From Labyrinthula sp. Ha (lineage: Eukaryota > Sar > Bigyra > Labyrinthulida > Labyrinthulaceae): a stretch of DNA of 64,000 nucleotides. Location of the stretch: NCBI GenBank assembly GCA_015227615.1, contig JAALGZ010000019.1, positions 62,001-126,000 on the forward strand, read 5' to 3'. Shown one piece after another: positions 9,280 through 21,745 of the stretch. Positions within the stretch are counted from its first letter, which is position 1; the number at the start of each line of letters is the position of its first letter. Under the pieces are notes generated by a model that was not told the origin of the DNA, did not search any database, and worked only from the letters and a program-made list of their open reading frames with translations. The position numbers and the translations under genes were made by a program.

Positions 9280-12200
9280 TTGTTTTACGTTTCCTTTTCA
9301 AAATACGTTGGCCAATTTAGACAGACTTGATTCTTGTCCCGTATTATTAATTTTTGGAACACTTTAACACAATTATTTCATATTCAGAGAACTTTTATGC
9401 AAACAAAGTTTAGTTTGTACAACAATATTTTAAAAGAAAAACTTAAAATAAAAGAAAAAAATAAAAAATAAAACAAAAACTATTAAGTTTCTGAAGCTAT
9501 TATGTAAGTAAGAGTCATATATTTTGTGATTATTAACTAGCTAAACAGGTTTTATTCTCGTATTTTTTTAACAATTTAAGAATATGTAGCTATTTATTGT
9601 ATTCCCAAAGTTTCTGTAACTTTGTCCTATTTACTTTGTATATAATGAAAAATATAATACAAAAAATCTCACTTTAAAGCTTAGGTTGTAGTTTTGAAAC
9701 TAGTATTATTTTGTAATATATCTGATCACTTAGTAGGTCAAACCAGTGCTTTGGACAATAGTTGGTTGCTAACGAGAGAGGTTCCTGGGTATAATCTTCC
9801 TTGGGAAGTTCTTTTTTGTACGAATTAATAAGAGACAGTTTTTTTGGGCAATACCAACTTGGCTTCTAGTGCCTAAGCTTAACACTAAAGTCCAACATCA
9901 TACAGGAAACCGAAGGCCAAGAAAACCGAGTAACTGGGAGAAAACAAAATACGAACGGATGTTATTGTATGGTGACATTATTAAATTTGTCTTTAATTGC
10001 TTCTTCTCTCTATATATAGGCCTAGTTATGATTGAACCTCGGAGGTCGGCAAAGCCATAGCTCTTACTCATCAAGAGTATGTTAAGCTCAATGGACATTT
10101 TCGAAAGCTCTAATGAATAGTATAACTAGTAAAGAAAAGTTACTGACTACCTAACTGGAATGAACGACCTTAAAGTCTGCAAAATATAAATGCTGTAAAG
10201 TGGGGTTAGAGTTAATTTCTCTTAATAGCCTTATCATAGACATTTTATATAAGCACAGAATGTGTTACGATTGGGCTTACCGAGCGGAGTTCAATTTTTA
10301 TGCATTAGAGATGCTGGAGTTGAAGGACAAAGATAATTAAGGCATTTCAGAATAAATAGAAGGACTCTAAAGAAAGTCTGGTTTTTAGAGTGGTTTGGGG
10401 ACAAGTGTGAGTATATGTATTCGTTGAATTTCAATCATTTATGCTTCGTGTCCCAAGTGATACAGTATTTTCACTTAGGTAATTTATCTTCAAATTTGCT
10501 GATGGAGCTCAAGGTATAAAAAAATACTACAAGTTTTACAAGATTAACCGTTTATATTATATCTTCACAGTATTCTTTCTTTAATTTCAAGAAGCTTTTT
10601 GTTTGCTCCTCTGAAAAGAGGTTAACAGAACTTTTTATTTTAAATATATTTGCTGCAACGTTCGGCAGTACTTGCGATGTATATCCTAGTGCGAATTTTC
10701 TGTATAAATTCCATTCATTCGGTTGAAGCGCTCCATCCTTTTGTTGAGCTCTAATTTCTTTATAAGGGTTAAATGAAGCTTCTTTGCTTTCAATTTGTAT
10801 TTAGAAGCCTTCAAAAGCTAGAGCTTAATGGCCAAAGTACAACAAATCCACTTATTGGAACCGAACTTTAAAAGGATGGTGTCTAAGAACCGGTACCACC
10901 AGTACAGGAATATTGCTTATCTTGGGTGTATGTTAATACATTAATGAGATCACTAGAGTTTGAAGCCTAGTAAACAAACAAACAAAACTACTATAATGCT
11001 AAAATTGGTTATACTTTTATTGACAAAACGTACTAAGATGTGCAAGAATACATAAATATATTGTATACTTAGTTCTGATAACCATGCTCTCTGAATAAGA
11101 CTTTAGCAAATTTAACCTTTTAATCCAATGAAATTGTTTATTGGCCTTAATATAGCAGGAAAAAATACATAATATGATTATTGCTGAGGCATGGCAATTT
11201 GTTCTCTGTAAATAATCAGGGTAATTTAAAAGTACATTACATCAGGTTTCGTGCACCTTATTAGCTTTAATACCTGCAAGACCGTATAGATTTACATTGG
11301 AACTTGCAGTAATATGACAAAAATCTAAAAACTAAGTATACGAATTCTTCAAACTTAATATATTTCTCTTCTAAGAGTGTTACAATGGCTTTTAGATAGC
11401 ATAAGAACTCCAGTTTCATATTATTATTTTCAAAGGCAAAACTCGGTTCTGGGTATTTCAAAATCGGGTTTGGATCCGTGTTAAGCTAAGGGAAATATAT
11501 GTGGGACTGATTATTTGGAAAGTAATAGGATATCCCATAAAACCAGAGATAAACCCTAACTACTCTTACCTTTAAATGTAAGCTAGTTTTTTTTTAATTC
11601 TGTTGCTTTGTATGACAGATTCTAGAAAAAGAGATGTATTACGGCAACCTTTTCCAGATTATGAGTTCTTCAAGATAAGATAGTTGACTACGAAGTCTAT
11701 GTAAAATATCTCAATACTCAAATTAATTGTTTATTACACACAAACTTTCTACTTGGGATTGACGAGGTCTTTTAGTATTTTTACATGTATATTTCAAGTT
11801 ATTACACCAATTAAAGATTACAAAACAGTATTTTACTCCAACATCGATTTCTCTTTCGAAACTAATTGAAAAGTTGCTAAAGGACTGTTCCTAAGGTCTC
11901 ATTTTTTATATTTATTTATCAGGAGTTGCATAGATTAAAATTTCATAGGATTATTGCAGACCAAAGAGGCTTATTATATTCAAATGTGAGAATCTGGAGA
12001 TATAACTTTTCTTACTGAACTTCAGCTCAGCTATATATTTATTTATAACTTAAGTATAAAACCTTTGAAATCTGTCTTTCCAAATCAGCCTTAGTAAATA
12101 TCAAAGATCTGATAGAAATTGAATCTTCTACATAGTTGTTCTTTATTTTTCGTTTGGATTAATTTTTCTTAAAGAGCAGTAAGCTAAGTGAACCTAATCA

Positions 12201-15200
12201 TTAAAATTAATCTCTCCTATGATTCAAAGTTTTCATCCTTATATAATAATGTAGAGTATATATATAGTTAAGTCTTTTCTTAATACGAAATACCTTGTTG
12301 GTGATAAAATCGCATTTCAGAAAAATTTAGTGAATAGAATTCAAAAATATAATTTAAATCTTTTTGTATGGTCTACGTGTTTTATACATTATATTATTTT
12401 CAACTGCTAAGTGCATAGCAAAAGGGAAATTATGATGTATTTATGTCTTTCGTTAGGTTTGTAGGTAGGTTAAGAGGTTAGTTATGATTTTATCAGCAGT
12501 TTACTCTATCTTAGAGAAAAAGTGTGATATAACTGTTTCCATCTAGTACTAACGGATACAGAAAAACATTTTTCTCGGCAGTAATTTTAAAATATAAATA
12601 AAACATATACCTAAAAGATTAGAAAACTTTTATCGCTGCTTTGTTCGTTGGTTTATTGTTAAAAAAATTTATTTTATCATAATGTACTGTTACTCTGTAT
12701 CCTACATCTAGTTAAGTACTGTAAATCCCCAATATCTCCAGAATTATTGAAGCATATTTTAACGATTTTTCATAAAAAATATTTTTTTCTGTTATATCAA
12801 TAGAATGGCTGAAGAATTAACTTTACAAATTCAAAATATCTCTCCCAGAATATGACATAACGTGAAAAGAACTGTATAGAAAAATTGTTTAAAATTCCTA
12901 ACTTTTCATAACTCGAACGGAGCTTCCTATATATGCTTTTATTTTAGTTTTATAGACGATGAAAGCCCTTTTGGAATAGTTTAATGAATTATGGTAAGAA
13001 TGGAACTATGGTTTTTAGTTGACATACATTTACAATATTTAAGAAATTTGAGTTTGATGCCTTTATAGGCTTCATACAATAATAATAGAGAATCTGAAAT
13101 ACTAATAGAATTTAGTTAGACCATCTAAGATCTTCAAGCGGTATCATAACATAAATTAATCTCGAAGAAAATTAACTTTGCTAAGGAAAACCTTGCTGTG
13201 AAGAACCATCCTTAGATGATTACATTTTAAAACATGTACAACTAAATCTTGTCTTCCTGCAATATATAATTCTCTTTATTTGGCTTAAATAAGCATAAAT
13301 ATGATCTAAAATCATTATTTATTTTCCTCGGGATAAATTTTGAGATGAGATACTTGAATATCTACATGTCATTTCTTTTGAACTTTCTCTACCGTGAAAT
13401 ATTTGATGTGAGCTTTGAAAGCTTTATTATAGCTTAAGCATTCCATATAATTTTTTAAGAAAATTTTCCTTTGTCACCTTTTGGATTTAAAGTTATTTTG
13501 CATCAAAATAAATCTGATTTTAGGTAAGACCATTTCTATTAGATGATTATTGTCTAAGATATTCTCCATCCCCTATGAGTTTATGTTGCTCTAAGAACGT
13601 GAACTCTGATTAAACTTTGTAACTAATTATTTCTTAACACCTCTTACCAATTTGTTTTAATGTATTTATAGTTACATCAAATAATAAGCTCAGCCCTGAT
13701 ACAATCTTTTCTTGGTCATTTTCTTGTTTTATTGCTGCTCCGTTATGAAAATTTTCTCCTGTTAAGGGCTTAAGGAATGCTAAACTTAAAGAACCTCCCT
13801 AATAAAATAAAGGGGGAAATTAATGCTGTGAAAGATTTATATTATTTCCTACCTTAATGATTTATTATCTAATGTTGCTGAATTGGTTAGACTGGAATAT
13901 TTTAGCAATAAAAACTAGTCAACATTTTTTCTCGTGAATTTCTACAAGAGCATTATATGTAGAAGTGTCACCCTCTTTTCAAAGGAGAAAGATGTTCAGT
14001 AAAACACTTCTTAGCAAATTATTGCTGCCTCATGTTATAAACCTGGCGATTATTGTAGAAAGAAAGTTTAAAATATCTCCAAACTCAACGTTTTAGTTTT
14101 GATGCTTAGCTCATAATTCACGAAACCCCATATCGCAATCAGTTGGATTTACATTATTTATATATCTTCAAAAATAATTTGTAGTATTATTTCCCTCATA
14201 TATTGTTTTGAAAAAGATTTTAACAGGAAGTATACTCCCTAAGTACATCTCATCTCATGGTAATCAAACCTATCTGTAAAATAAGACAGTTCGCATATAG
14301 TTTTCTTGAATTCGTCGCATTTCCCCCTATGCATAAGGTATAGTCACAACTGCTGTATTGCCAACTCTATAAAAAAAATTTAAAAGCGGGAATCAAAGGC
14401 TACCAAGCTTTATACATTGAGATTGAAACTTCGCATTACCTAGTCAAAACAGACGATTATTGTAAATATTGTGGAATCAGCTTTATGAAATCAAGCAAAT
14501 AAATAAATTCTTAGTAAAGACATAGAAGAAGGACTAATAACATTGTTTTCAAATTTTTTGAAAAGACTCTATTAAGATTCTGAGTTGAAGTAAATGGAAA
14601 GTTCGCAGCATCGTCCGATTAGCTACTCCAAGTATTATTATTACGAGAGCACCTCATCAATTTGATATTCTACCTGCCGTCCTCATATTATAATTTTTCT
14701 TAAAACAAGAATTTTTGACCCCCAATAACTCAACCAATTCTTAGAAATAAATTTTCAACGCTTTTATATTATACAACGCGACATAAGTGCCCTTATCATG
14801 GAATGAAGCTAACAGAGACTATAGTAACACTGATATTGTCAGTTCAAACTGGAGTTGGGGGTAAGTTCAGGATAGTTTAGAATATTGGATTTAATTTTCA
14901 AGAATTCTCATCATATTAACGAAAGTGGAAAAATATATATGAGGACCTCATTCATTTACAAGTGTACATCCTACAACTAGGTAGTGGTGTATTACTGCAT
15001 AATCCACCTGCTGAAGATATCTAACAAAAAAAAAGAATAAAAGCTTTTAATTAACTCAATACAATTAATTATGTACTATATATAATAATAATCTTTTTAA
15101 GTACTCAAAATTTAGCAGATACATCAAATCTAAACTAATACAAAATGCTGTATTGCCTAGTAGCGGCTTACTAGTAAGTTGAATTTTTTTACTTGTTCCA

Positions 15201-18200
15201 TGAAGATGCAACGCTACAAGATAGTTATTATCTAATTTTTAAAAAACTAGGATGAGACCTTTAGAATACCTTTAAATTTTACATCTTTAGTGCTTTCGAA
15301 TGAATTGTCTTACATTTTAAGTTGGTGAGTCGAAGAGGAGATTGAACGCAGCAAATGCTAAATGTCTGAAGCACAATTTTTCTACTATAATGATAACAAA
15401 TACAGCTTAACTTAAAAATCTATGAAAGTTTTCTGTGAAAAAAAGGTTAACTTTATTGCGCTTTTAAAAGGCTTTATATGGTTCCTTAGCGATTGCAATA
15501 TAAGGCTGAAAGTAAAAGAGTACTGGAACTAAACTAATTAGGAGCATTTGTATATGATCTTCACGTATTTTCAAGAAAAAGTTGATAATGAAAATTAGAC
15601 AGTGGTTAAATTTCTGGATCATTTCTGAAGTTTATCTCCTTGTTTACTTTCAGCTTCTTTGAGGATAGGTGCTGCTCTACTGATGTAGAAATTTATTCAA
15701 CATGGCACAAATTCTCTATTTTTCGTGTATCATTTTATATGTTCAAGGAAAACACGCCCCAACCTGCAAGTATTTAAAAAATAAACTTGGTATATAGAAT
15801 TCAAAGACGATATTTTTTTATTTAATTTTGCTTTTCATATTGGTCATGGGTTTCTAAAGGAAATGAGCTATTTAGTATTAGACCAATAAGTACCATGCGC
15901 TATACACGCCTGTATAAACGTTTTCCTCCAAAATCATACATCTTAATAAAGGATGAAGTATATTTTGATTTGAGATTTAGATCAATGTCCAAGTAAACCA
16001 AAATACACTCTTTTATAAATCAAATAGCAGAACTTAAAAATTGAAGGATGTTTCGTTTCTCTTCTTAGGCGATCTGAGCTTATTCATGTTTCGGTTTAAG
16101 TATCATGATTTTCAAAGACTTCAACTCTAAAGAAAAATTAATACCAAATTTATTGAATTCACACTCAAGGTCACAATAATTGTATTTTTAAACGAATAAT
16201 CTGCTAACAGTTGAAATGATGTCCGAATACAAAAATGAAGATAGTCTCGGGATAGTTGAGAATAGCGACTCTAATATGAATTTTAGAGCCATTTTGAAGA
16301 TACTTTTTATTGATTGCGTTTCTATATGTAAGAAGTAAGGAATTATTCCTATTAGCAATTTCTAGGCACACTATCTAGTATCACTTAATCTTGCAAGAGT
16401 TTGTTCAAAAATCAACCTAATTCAATCAGTTCACCTGTAAAATCTCTTAGAGTTATGTTAAGCGGAATTGTGTACCAAATATTTATTGATAGCTAGCTAG
16501 CGAGATTTATTCTATTCTCCTTGGTAGGAAAGTTTTACTTATTGAAAATATCTCGTATATCTAGTTACATCAAGAGTTTAGAATCCTATATTCGTATCAT
16601 CGCCCACAAAGAATGTGTAAAAGGCTTGGCCTCTTAAGATTAAAACTCGAAAAACCCATTTTACTAGTGTCAAAAGATTTGGCCATTAGTACTGGGTTTA
16701 TGATAAGTATTGCCGAGACTTATATATTTCTATAGGTACTTTTAGCTTCTACATACTGTTTCTTTCTAGTTTTGTGAGCCGAAAAGAGTGAACTATAATT
16801 TTGGGCGCTGAAAACATACATACTTCTGCTTTGCTATCCTTGGATTTAGATTCAAGTTGGCAGAATATTTTATTCTTAAAATCACTACTATATGGTTTTG
16901 AGATTATTAACTACTTATCATTAATAAGCAGTGTTAAGGTCTATAGTGGGTACCCATTTATTTTAGCATGCTCACTATTTGAGCATCATATGGCTAATTA
17001 AAAGAGGTGGGCTTCTTAAACACGATCTTTGAAGCTATTTATTTGTCTTTTCATACGAAATTTCAATGGATAGTTAGCTGATTTACTAGAGCCTGGACAA
17101 GTTAAAAAATTTATGAAAACTTATATTTCTACAAAGTTCAAGTTAGTGGATCTTTAGGACAATTGGATAATGTTTGAATGCTATTGGATATTGTTAATTA
17201 TAAGATAGACATGTTATTATACCTGTAGATAATTCAAAGTTTGAAAGAAACTTGAAAAGCCCAAATCATAGTGGAAAACGGGCTATATGGTTAAGCGTTG
17301 ATTATGCCATAAGTATTTTTCTTTACACATTCTTCAAGGTGAGTTCAATCAGATGGTCTTGTGTTACAAATGGGTTCTCAGAATGCTTCATTTGCTCCTT
17401 TAAGTTTGCATGAGCATTATTTCATAAATTAATCCAAAAAATATTAAAACTCTCTATACATCCTTAGTTTCAGCTCATAAAATAAATTCTCTAATATTTA
17501 GGCGTTGGAATAGTGGTTTTGATAATATGCGGCCCTGTACCGTTACCAATACTGTAAGAATTTCAGATTATTCTGTCTGATATTGAAGAAAATTAATACG
17601 TGACTTGGCTTTGGAGCTGGCAACGAGATAGATATTTTTCGAAAATTACTTTGTATAGCTTTGTTATCATCCTTAACTCCCATATGTCTATTTTTTGATT
17701 TCCCTGGCTACTAAAAGTCGTCTAATATTGCTTAAATCTTACTTTAACACTCTTACTTCAGCTTAAGACAGAATTATCTCGTGATTTCAGAATTTGTTGG
17801 CATATAGCTGATAGCAGTTTGAGAATTAACATAAATACGTCATTATTACTGTGAAATAGTTTAATTTTTATTAAGAATGTAGTTGAATCCTTATCTATAT
17901 GATTATACTGGATGATAATCTTATAGGAACATTGCAAAATAGCTAGCAACAACTTCTAGTAATAGTTCTTTAAAAAAACAAGAGATAGGTTAGAAAAATC
18001 AATACTGAAGTTTCAGAATGGAAAAAAGATTTATATGTAGTGGTAAATTATATACTGTAAAACGGGTTCCCCTCATATATGCTTTAGAATTTTTTATTTA
18101 TAACAAGAAGAGGGTTAATTTTGTTGAAGTTCAAAGATTTCTGTGACATGAGAGCAGTGATTAAAGTTTTATAGAGCATATAGCATCATAGAATATCTAA

Positions 18201-19895
18201 TCATGGACTCCAAAATCATTAAGCGTCATTACATTAATGTGTGCTCATCCCATTGAAAAAAATCTAGTAATAAGTAAGAGTTAATTTAATTCAAAGTGCT
18301 CAAGAATTCAACAGCTCTTTGCTAATTAGTATATTGATTCACAATTTCTCTTATCAATTTAATGAGGTTTCCAAGTAACGTGTTCTAATACAGGTTTTAC
18401 ATTTTGCGAAGCAGCTAGGACATGGTGTGCGAATAATGTAGTTGCAACGTGTAGAAATAAAAAGAGCCAAGCTACAGCTCGCATTATTGATAACTATTGA
18501 CTATAATATGATCTCTTTTGGGGGATTAGCTTAAAAAAACTTTAAGCAAAGCGGTCAGAAATTTTTTTATATTATTTCCGTACCAGGGGAAATATTTGTC
18601 AACTGAGATAAGTAAAACTAACATTTTGAGACTACTCAGTTCCTTCAACCTTTTATTTGTTTTCATTTAAGTTAATGAAAAATTTTTGTGATGTTAATTT
18701 TAGATCCTTCTCGTATCTGCTGAAATGAGTCTTCTATCTAAATTGTATTTGGTGGGCTGGAGTTTAACCGTATCAAGTCTTTGTTAATGGTATATGAGTA
18801 TAATTTAGTTTTCGTTAGCTTTTAACTTCTCAACATTGCTGGATTGCTTGATCTATGAAACTTTTTTTTCTCTTTTATGTGCTTCACCATTCCAGATTTT
18901 ATTTTGATTTATCACTTCAATTAACAGTAAGAGAAAGTATATGCTTTCCTTTTATGTATAGTTCGAGCTCCTCAGAATACTCCACCTTAATTTTTTAACC
19001 CCTTGCTATTATAACCAGTTATCAATTTAAATATACTTGTATAAATCTAATATATTATCAAGATAAAGTTATTCTTGGCTTCTTGCGAAGCCATAGTCCT
19101 GAAAAGGAATTCTTAGTCAAGAATGAGTTTATTCTGAAATTCTATATTGAGAGTAGAAGCCAAAAACTAATTCTTGAGGGTTTAGCGCTATTTTTATGTA
19201 TAAGAAATTTTAAGAAATCATTTTAATAGGTTGCAGAATCCAGTAAAATGTTTAGGGTGCAAATTTCACTCCAACGAGCTCCGAGTGAAATTCTTTGGTC
19301 ATAAGGACTAACTAATTCAAGTGAATTATTATTCTACACTGGCACTCTCTTTATCCCCAGTTACTTTTTAATCCATTACTTATAATTCACAAAAAGTGAT
19401 GCAAAATATTTTTCACACATTTTAGGTTTCAATATATAGATAAAATGCATATATAGTTTGTTCCAGGTGCTTGACACAATTTAACGATGCGCGATATAAT
19501 CCAAAGCAGTGCCTGCTAAAGAATTGAGAATTCATCATAAGATTACCTGGATTTGAGAAGCTGTTAGTGATTTATGAATTTAATTTTGAGGTATTTTTGA
19601 GAAAAAAACAAAAACCCCTCATCATGGTCTTACTCGGTTGGGTATTAAATCAACTCAAGATATCAAGGTGACTTTCACCTTGCTTTGAACCTTTGGTTAA
19701 ATAATGAGATGCCCAAGAGTTGTCAATACTTAAGTTTTATTGCAGAAAAGTGCTTTCGAGCTGTCAAGTTTCCCGAAACCGGAAATACCGGTCGGCGATT
19801 TTCCCGGCACATGACGTCTCTTAGATACCCGTGTTTTAGAATAAAGCAATTATCTCATCGGTTAATGTTGCATTACCACGCATAGGATAGCGGAA
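9280..19895. other. 10.6 kb gene desert
   Basis: I find no frame longer than about 66 codons that looks coding, and no recognisable protein fragment, over more than 10 kb. At 9420-9480 there is a strongly A-rich tract (runs of AAAA broken by T, G or C). The rest is AT-rich, stop-dense sequence with no obvious tandem array. The last about 150 bases before 19896 are noticeably richer in G+C and probably belong to the promoter or 5' UTR of the thioesterase gene. Decayed transposons could be present but too degraded to see by eye. Confidence 0.6.
19779..19818 (+). promoter_or_regulatory. GC-rich promoter patch with palindrome and ACGT site
   Basis: About 80-115 nt upstream of the thioesterase ATG there is an inverted repeat, ACCGG-aaata-CCGGT, followed by TGACGTC (19812-19818), a CRE/TGA-type core that bZIP factors commonly bind. 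The patch stands out from the very AT-rich surroundings. Its function as a promoter element is inferred from position only. Confidence 0.3.
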
Positions 19896-20483
19896 ATGGT
19901 GCATCGTGCTATCATCGCTGGTTTGAAAGGTCTCTGGGCAAGGCGCGGCGTATCTCAGGACACCTTGAAATGGACAGCTATCACCTCACCTCATCTTTTT
20001 CCATCTCGTGTCTCTCCTCTTGATCTAGACTTCAACCTACATATGAACAATGCTTCCACGCTATATCAAACAGAACTTGCTAGATGGCATCTACTTTCTC
20101 AAAACGGTTTAGTCCATCAAATCCTTAGAAATCGTTGGATGATCGTTCTTGCTGGAGCAAACATCAAGTTTAAAAGGGAGTTCAAACCAATGTCCAAATT
20201 TGTCATAGAAACCACTATTAACGGCTACACTGATGAATGGTTCTACTTAACACATCTATTTCTAGTTAACGGACAAGTTAGTTGCGTGGTTTCCATTCGA
20301 GGATGTGTTTTGGATAGTAAAAAAAAGAAGATGAATGCAAAGAAATTATTTGAAGGTATTGGTTTGAGTTCAGAAGAAGCTGCTATGATAGAGTTGAATG
20401 GGGATGAAGACCTTTGGAAAGGGTTTTTGCAGTGGGATAATCAAGCGTATAAGATGTTAAAAGATAGGGAACAGAAAATATAG
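19896..20483 (+). CDS. Hotdog-fold thioesterase-like protein (THEM6/4HBT-like)
   Basis: The 195-residue protein contains the hotdog signature RVSPLDLDFNLHMNNASTLY at about 38-57. In it the Asp and HMNN motif match the acyl-CoA thioesterase-like THEM6 family, where the pattern is P-x-D-x-D-x-N-x-H-M-N-N. The conserved ELARWHLL helix follows. It probably hydrolyses or binds acyl-CoA thioesters. The first residues (MVHRAIIAGLKGLWARRG) are basic and amphipathic and could be a mitochondrial presequence, though this is uncertain. The gene ends in TAG at 20481-20483, only 2 nt before the stop of the converging bZIP-like gene. The fold is confident, the substrate is not. Confidence 0.8.
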   Translation: MVHRAIIAGLKGLWARRGVSQDTLKWTAITSPHLFPSRVSPLDLDFNLHMNNASTLYQTELARWHLLSQNGLVHQILRNRWMIVLAGANIKFKREFKPMSKFVIETTINGYTDEWFYLTHLFLVNGQVSCVVSIRGCVLDSKKKKMNAKKLFEGIGLSSEEAAMIELNGDEDLWKGFLQWDNQAYKMLKDREQKI

Positions 20484-20485
20484 TT

Positions 20486-21745
20486 TTATATAGGTAGTAT
20501 TCTAACTATTGAAGAAAGAAAATTAGGATCAAACCAATTTTCTCTGAGAAAAGACGCAACCCGATTTCCTGGCATGGAATTTCTTTCTTCTGAAGGAGAG
20601 AGAATTATTGAAAAATCTAGCAATCCATTTCCTTTGTTTGTAACAAACATACAAGAAAAAATTGAGCATTCATCAACACTTTTTGTTGTATCTATAATAG
20701 CGTTTGCAAAATAATATTGATTTGGATCATTCTTCATCTGGTTCAGCGTCGAAACCACATTAAGGGTTCTCACACCAAACTCTAGTTGATGCACACATAA
20801 TTTCAAGCACTTGGAATAATCTTCATTATTCTGATACTCAAAATTCGGGAAATCAGATGTAAACTTATCTTTGAATTGAAGTTCTAATAGTCCGAGATTG
20901 ATATTGACTTCCGGCACAACTTTTTTCAATACTAAGTCTAAGAAACCATTTGCAGTAGATCCTTTCTTAACACTATATCCTTCCCATACTTTATTCAAAA
21001 ACTCATCAAAATCTGCTTCTACACTAGACAGTTGTATATGACATTGTCTTCTATGTTTCTCTTTCTTTGTCCTCAACAATACCTCAGTAGAAAATGCACT
21101 CTTCTTTACATTCTTGTCACGTAACTTCAAAGCAACCAAATCCTTCTTTGTCAACCTATGTCTTTCCCAAGTATAATCATTCTCATTAGAGTTTAAGCGT
21201 ATTAAAAAAGTTTTATTTACTGCAAAATTCAGAACTCGATTTGCCGTCTCGAGAAAAATTTGTGCGTTAATTGAATTACAAAGTGTTCGTTCAAGCCGAG
21301 AAAAAACTCTTTTCGTGTTGGATAAAGCGCGATATTTCATCACTTGAAGTTTTAGGTTACGGTTTCTTATGTAGAGTGCATAATTTTCTTTCTTGTCTTT
21401 TTCATGAATAAGTTGGATTTGTTCGAGTTTAGTTGTCAGCTGTTGAACCATGGTGTTCAAAGATTGCATTTCAGAAGATAGTTTAGACATATTATCTTCC
21501 AAATGCTTTCTTTCACGCTTTCTTCTAAGTCTATACTTTCGACTTGCTGAAGCAAAATAGTTTTTCTTTGTTTCTGGATTTTCGACGAATTTGTCCGCAA
21601 GTGTTTTCTTGCGCGGAGTCGTTGCTGGAAACAATGTCAAAGGGAGGTCTTCCAGAAGAGCAGAGATAGATCCAGAAGAATTCATGTGAGATAAGTCGGG
21701 AATATCAAAGGAGTCAGGAAAATAATCTGTTACAGAATTGTCCAT
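20486..21745 (-). CDS. bZIP-like transcription factor, third copy
   Basis: The 419-residue protein has an acidic, Ser-rich N-terminus (1-50) that could be an activation region. A basic segment follows at about 59-80 (KKNYFASASRKYRLRRKRER), then a long coiled coil at about 82-135. As in the genes near 7 and 8.7 kb, the position of the invariant bZIP Asn appears to hold a hydrophobic residue (Phe) and the Ser/Cys before the final Arg is Tyr. The C-terminal 280 residues are not recognised. They may be a distant version of the C-terminal region of the other two genes. It converges on the thioesterase gene with a 2-nt gap. The coding region has no evident intron. Confidence 0.7.
   Translation of the reverse strand: MDNSVTDYFPDSFDIPDLSHMNSSGSISALLEDLPLTLFPATTPRKKTLADKFVENPETKKNYFASASRKYRLRRKRERKHLEDNMSKLSSEMQSLNTMVQQLTTKLEQIQLIHEKDKKENYALYIRNRNLKLQVMKYRALSNTKRVFSRLERTLCNSINAQIFLETANRVLNFAVNKTFLIRLNSNENDYTWERHRLTKKDLVALKLRDKNVKKSAFSTEVLLRTKKEKHRRQCHIQLSSVEADFDEFLNKVWEGYSVKKGSTANGFLDLVLKKVVPEVNINLGLLELQFKDKFTSDFPNFEYQNNEDYSKCLKLCVHQLEFGVRTLNVVSTLNQMKNDPNQYYFANAIIDTTKSVDECSIFSCMFVTNKGNGLLDFSIILSPSEERNSMPGNRVASFLRENWFDPNFLSSIVRILPI

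Noticed and set aside
9869-10060. A basic 63-codon frame (HHTGNRRPRKPSNW)
   Set aside because: It is short and isolated in a desert, with no continuation across a minute intron and no recognised domain.
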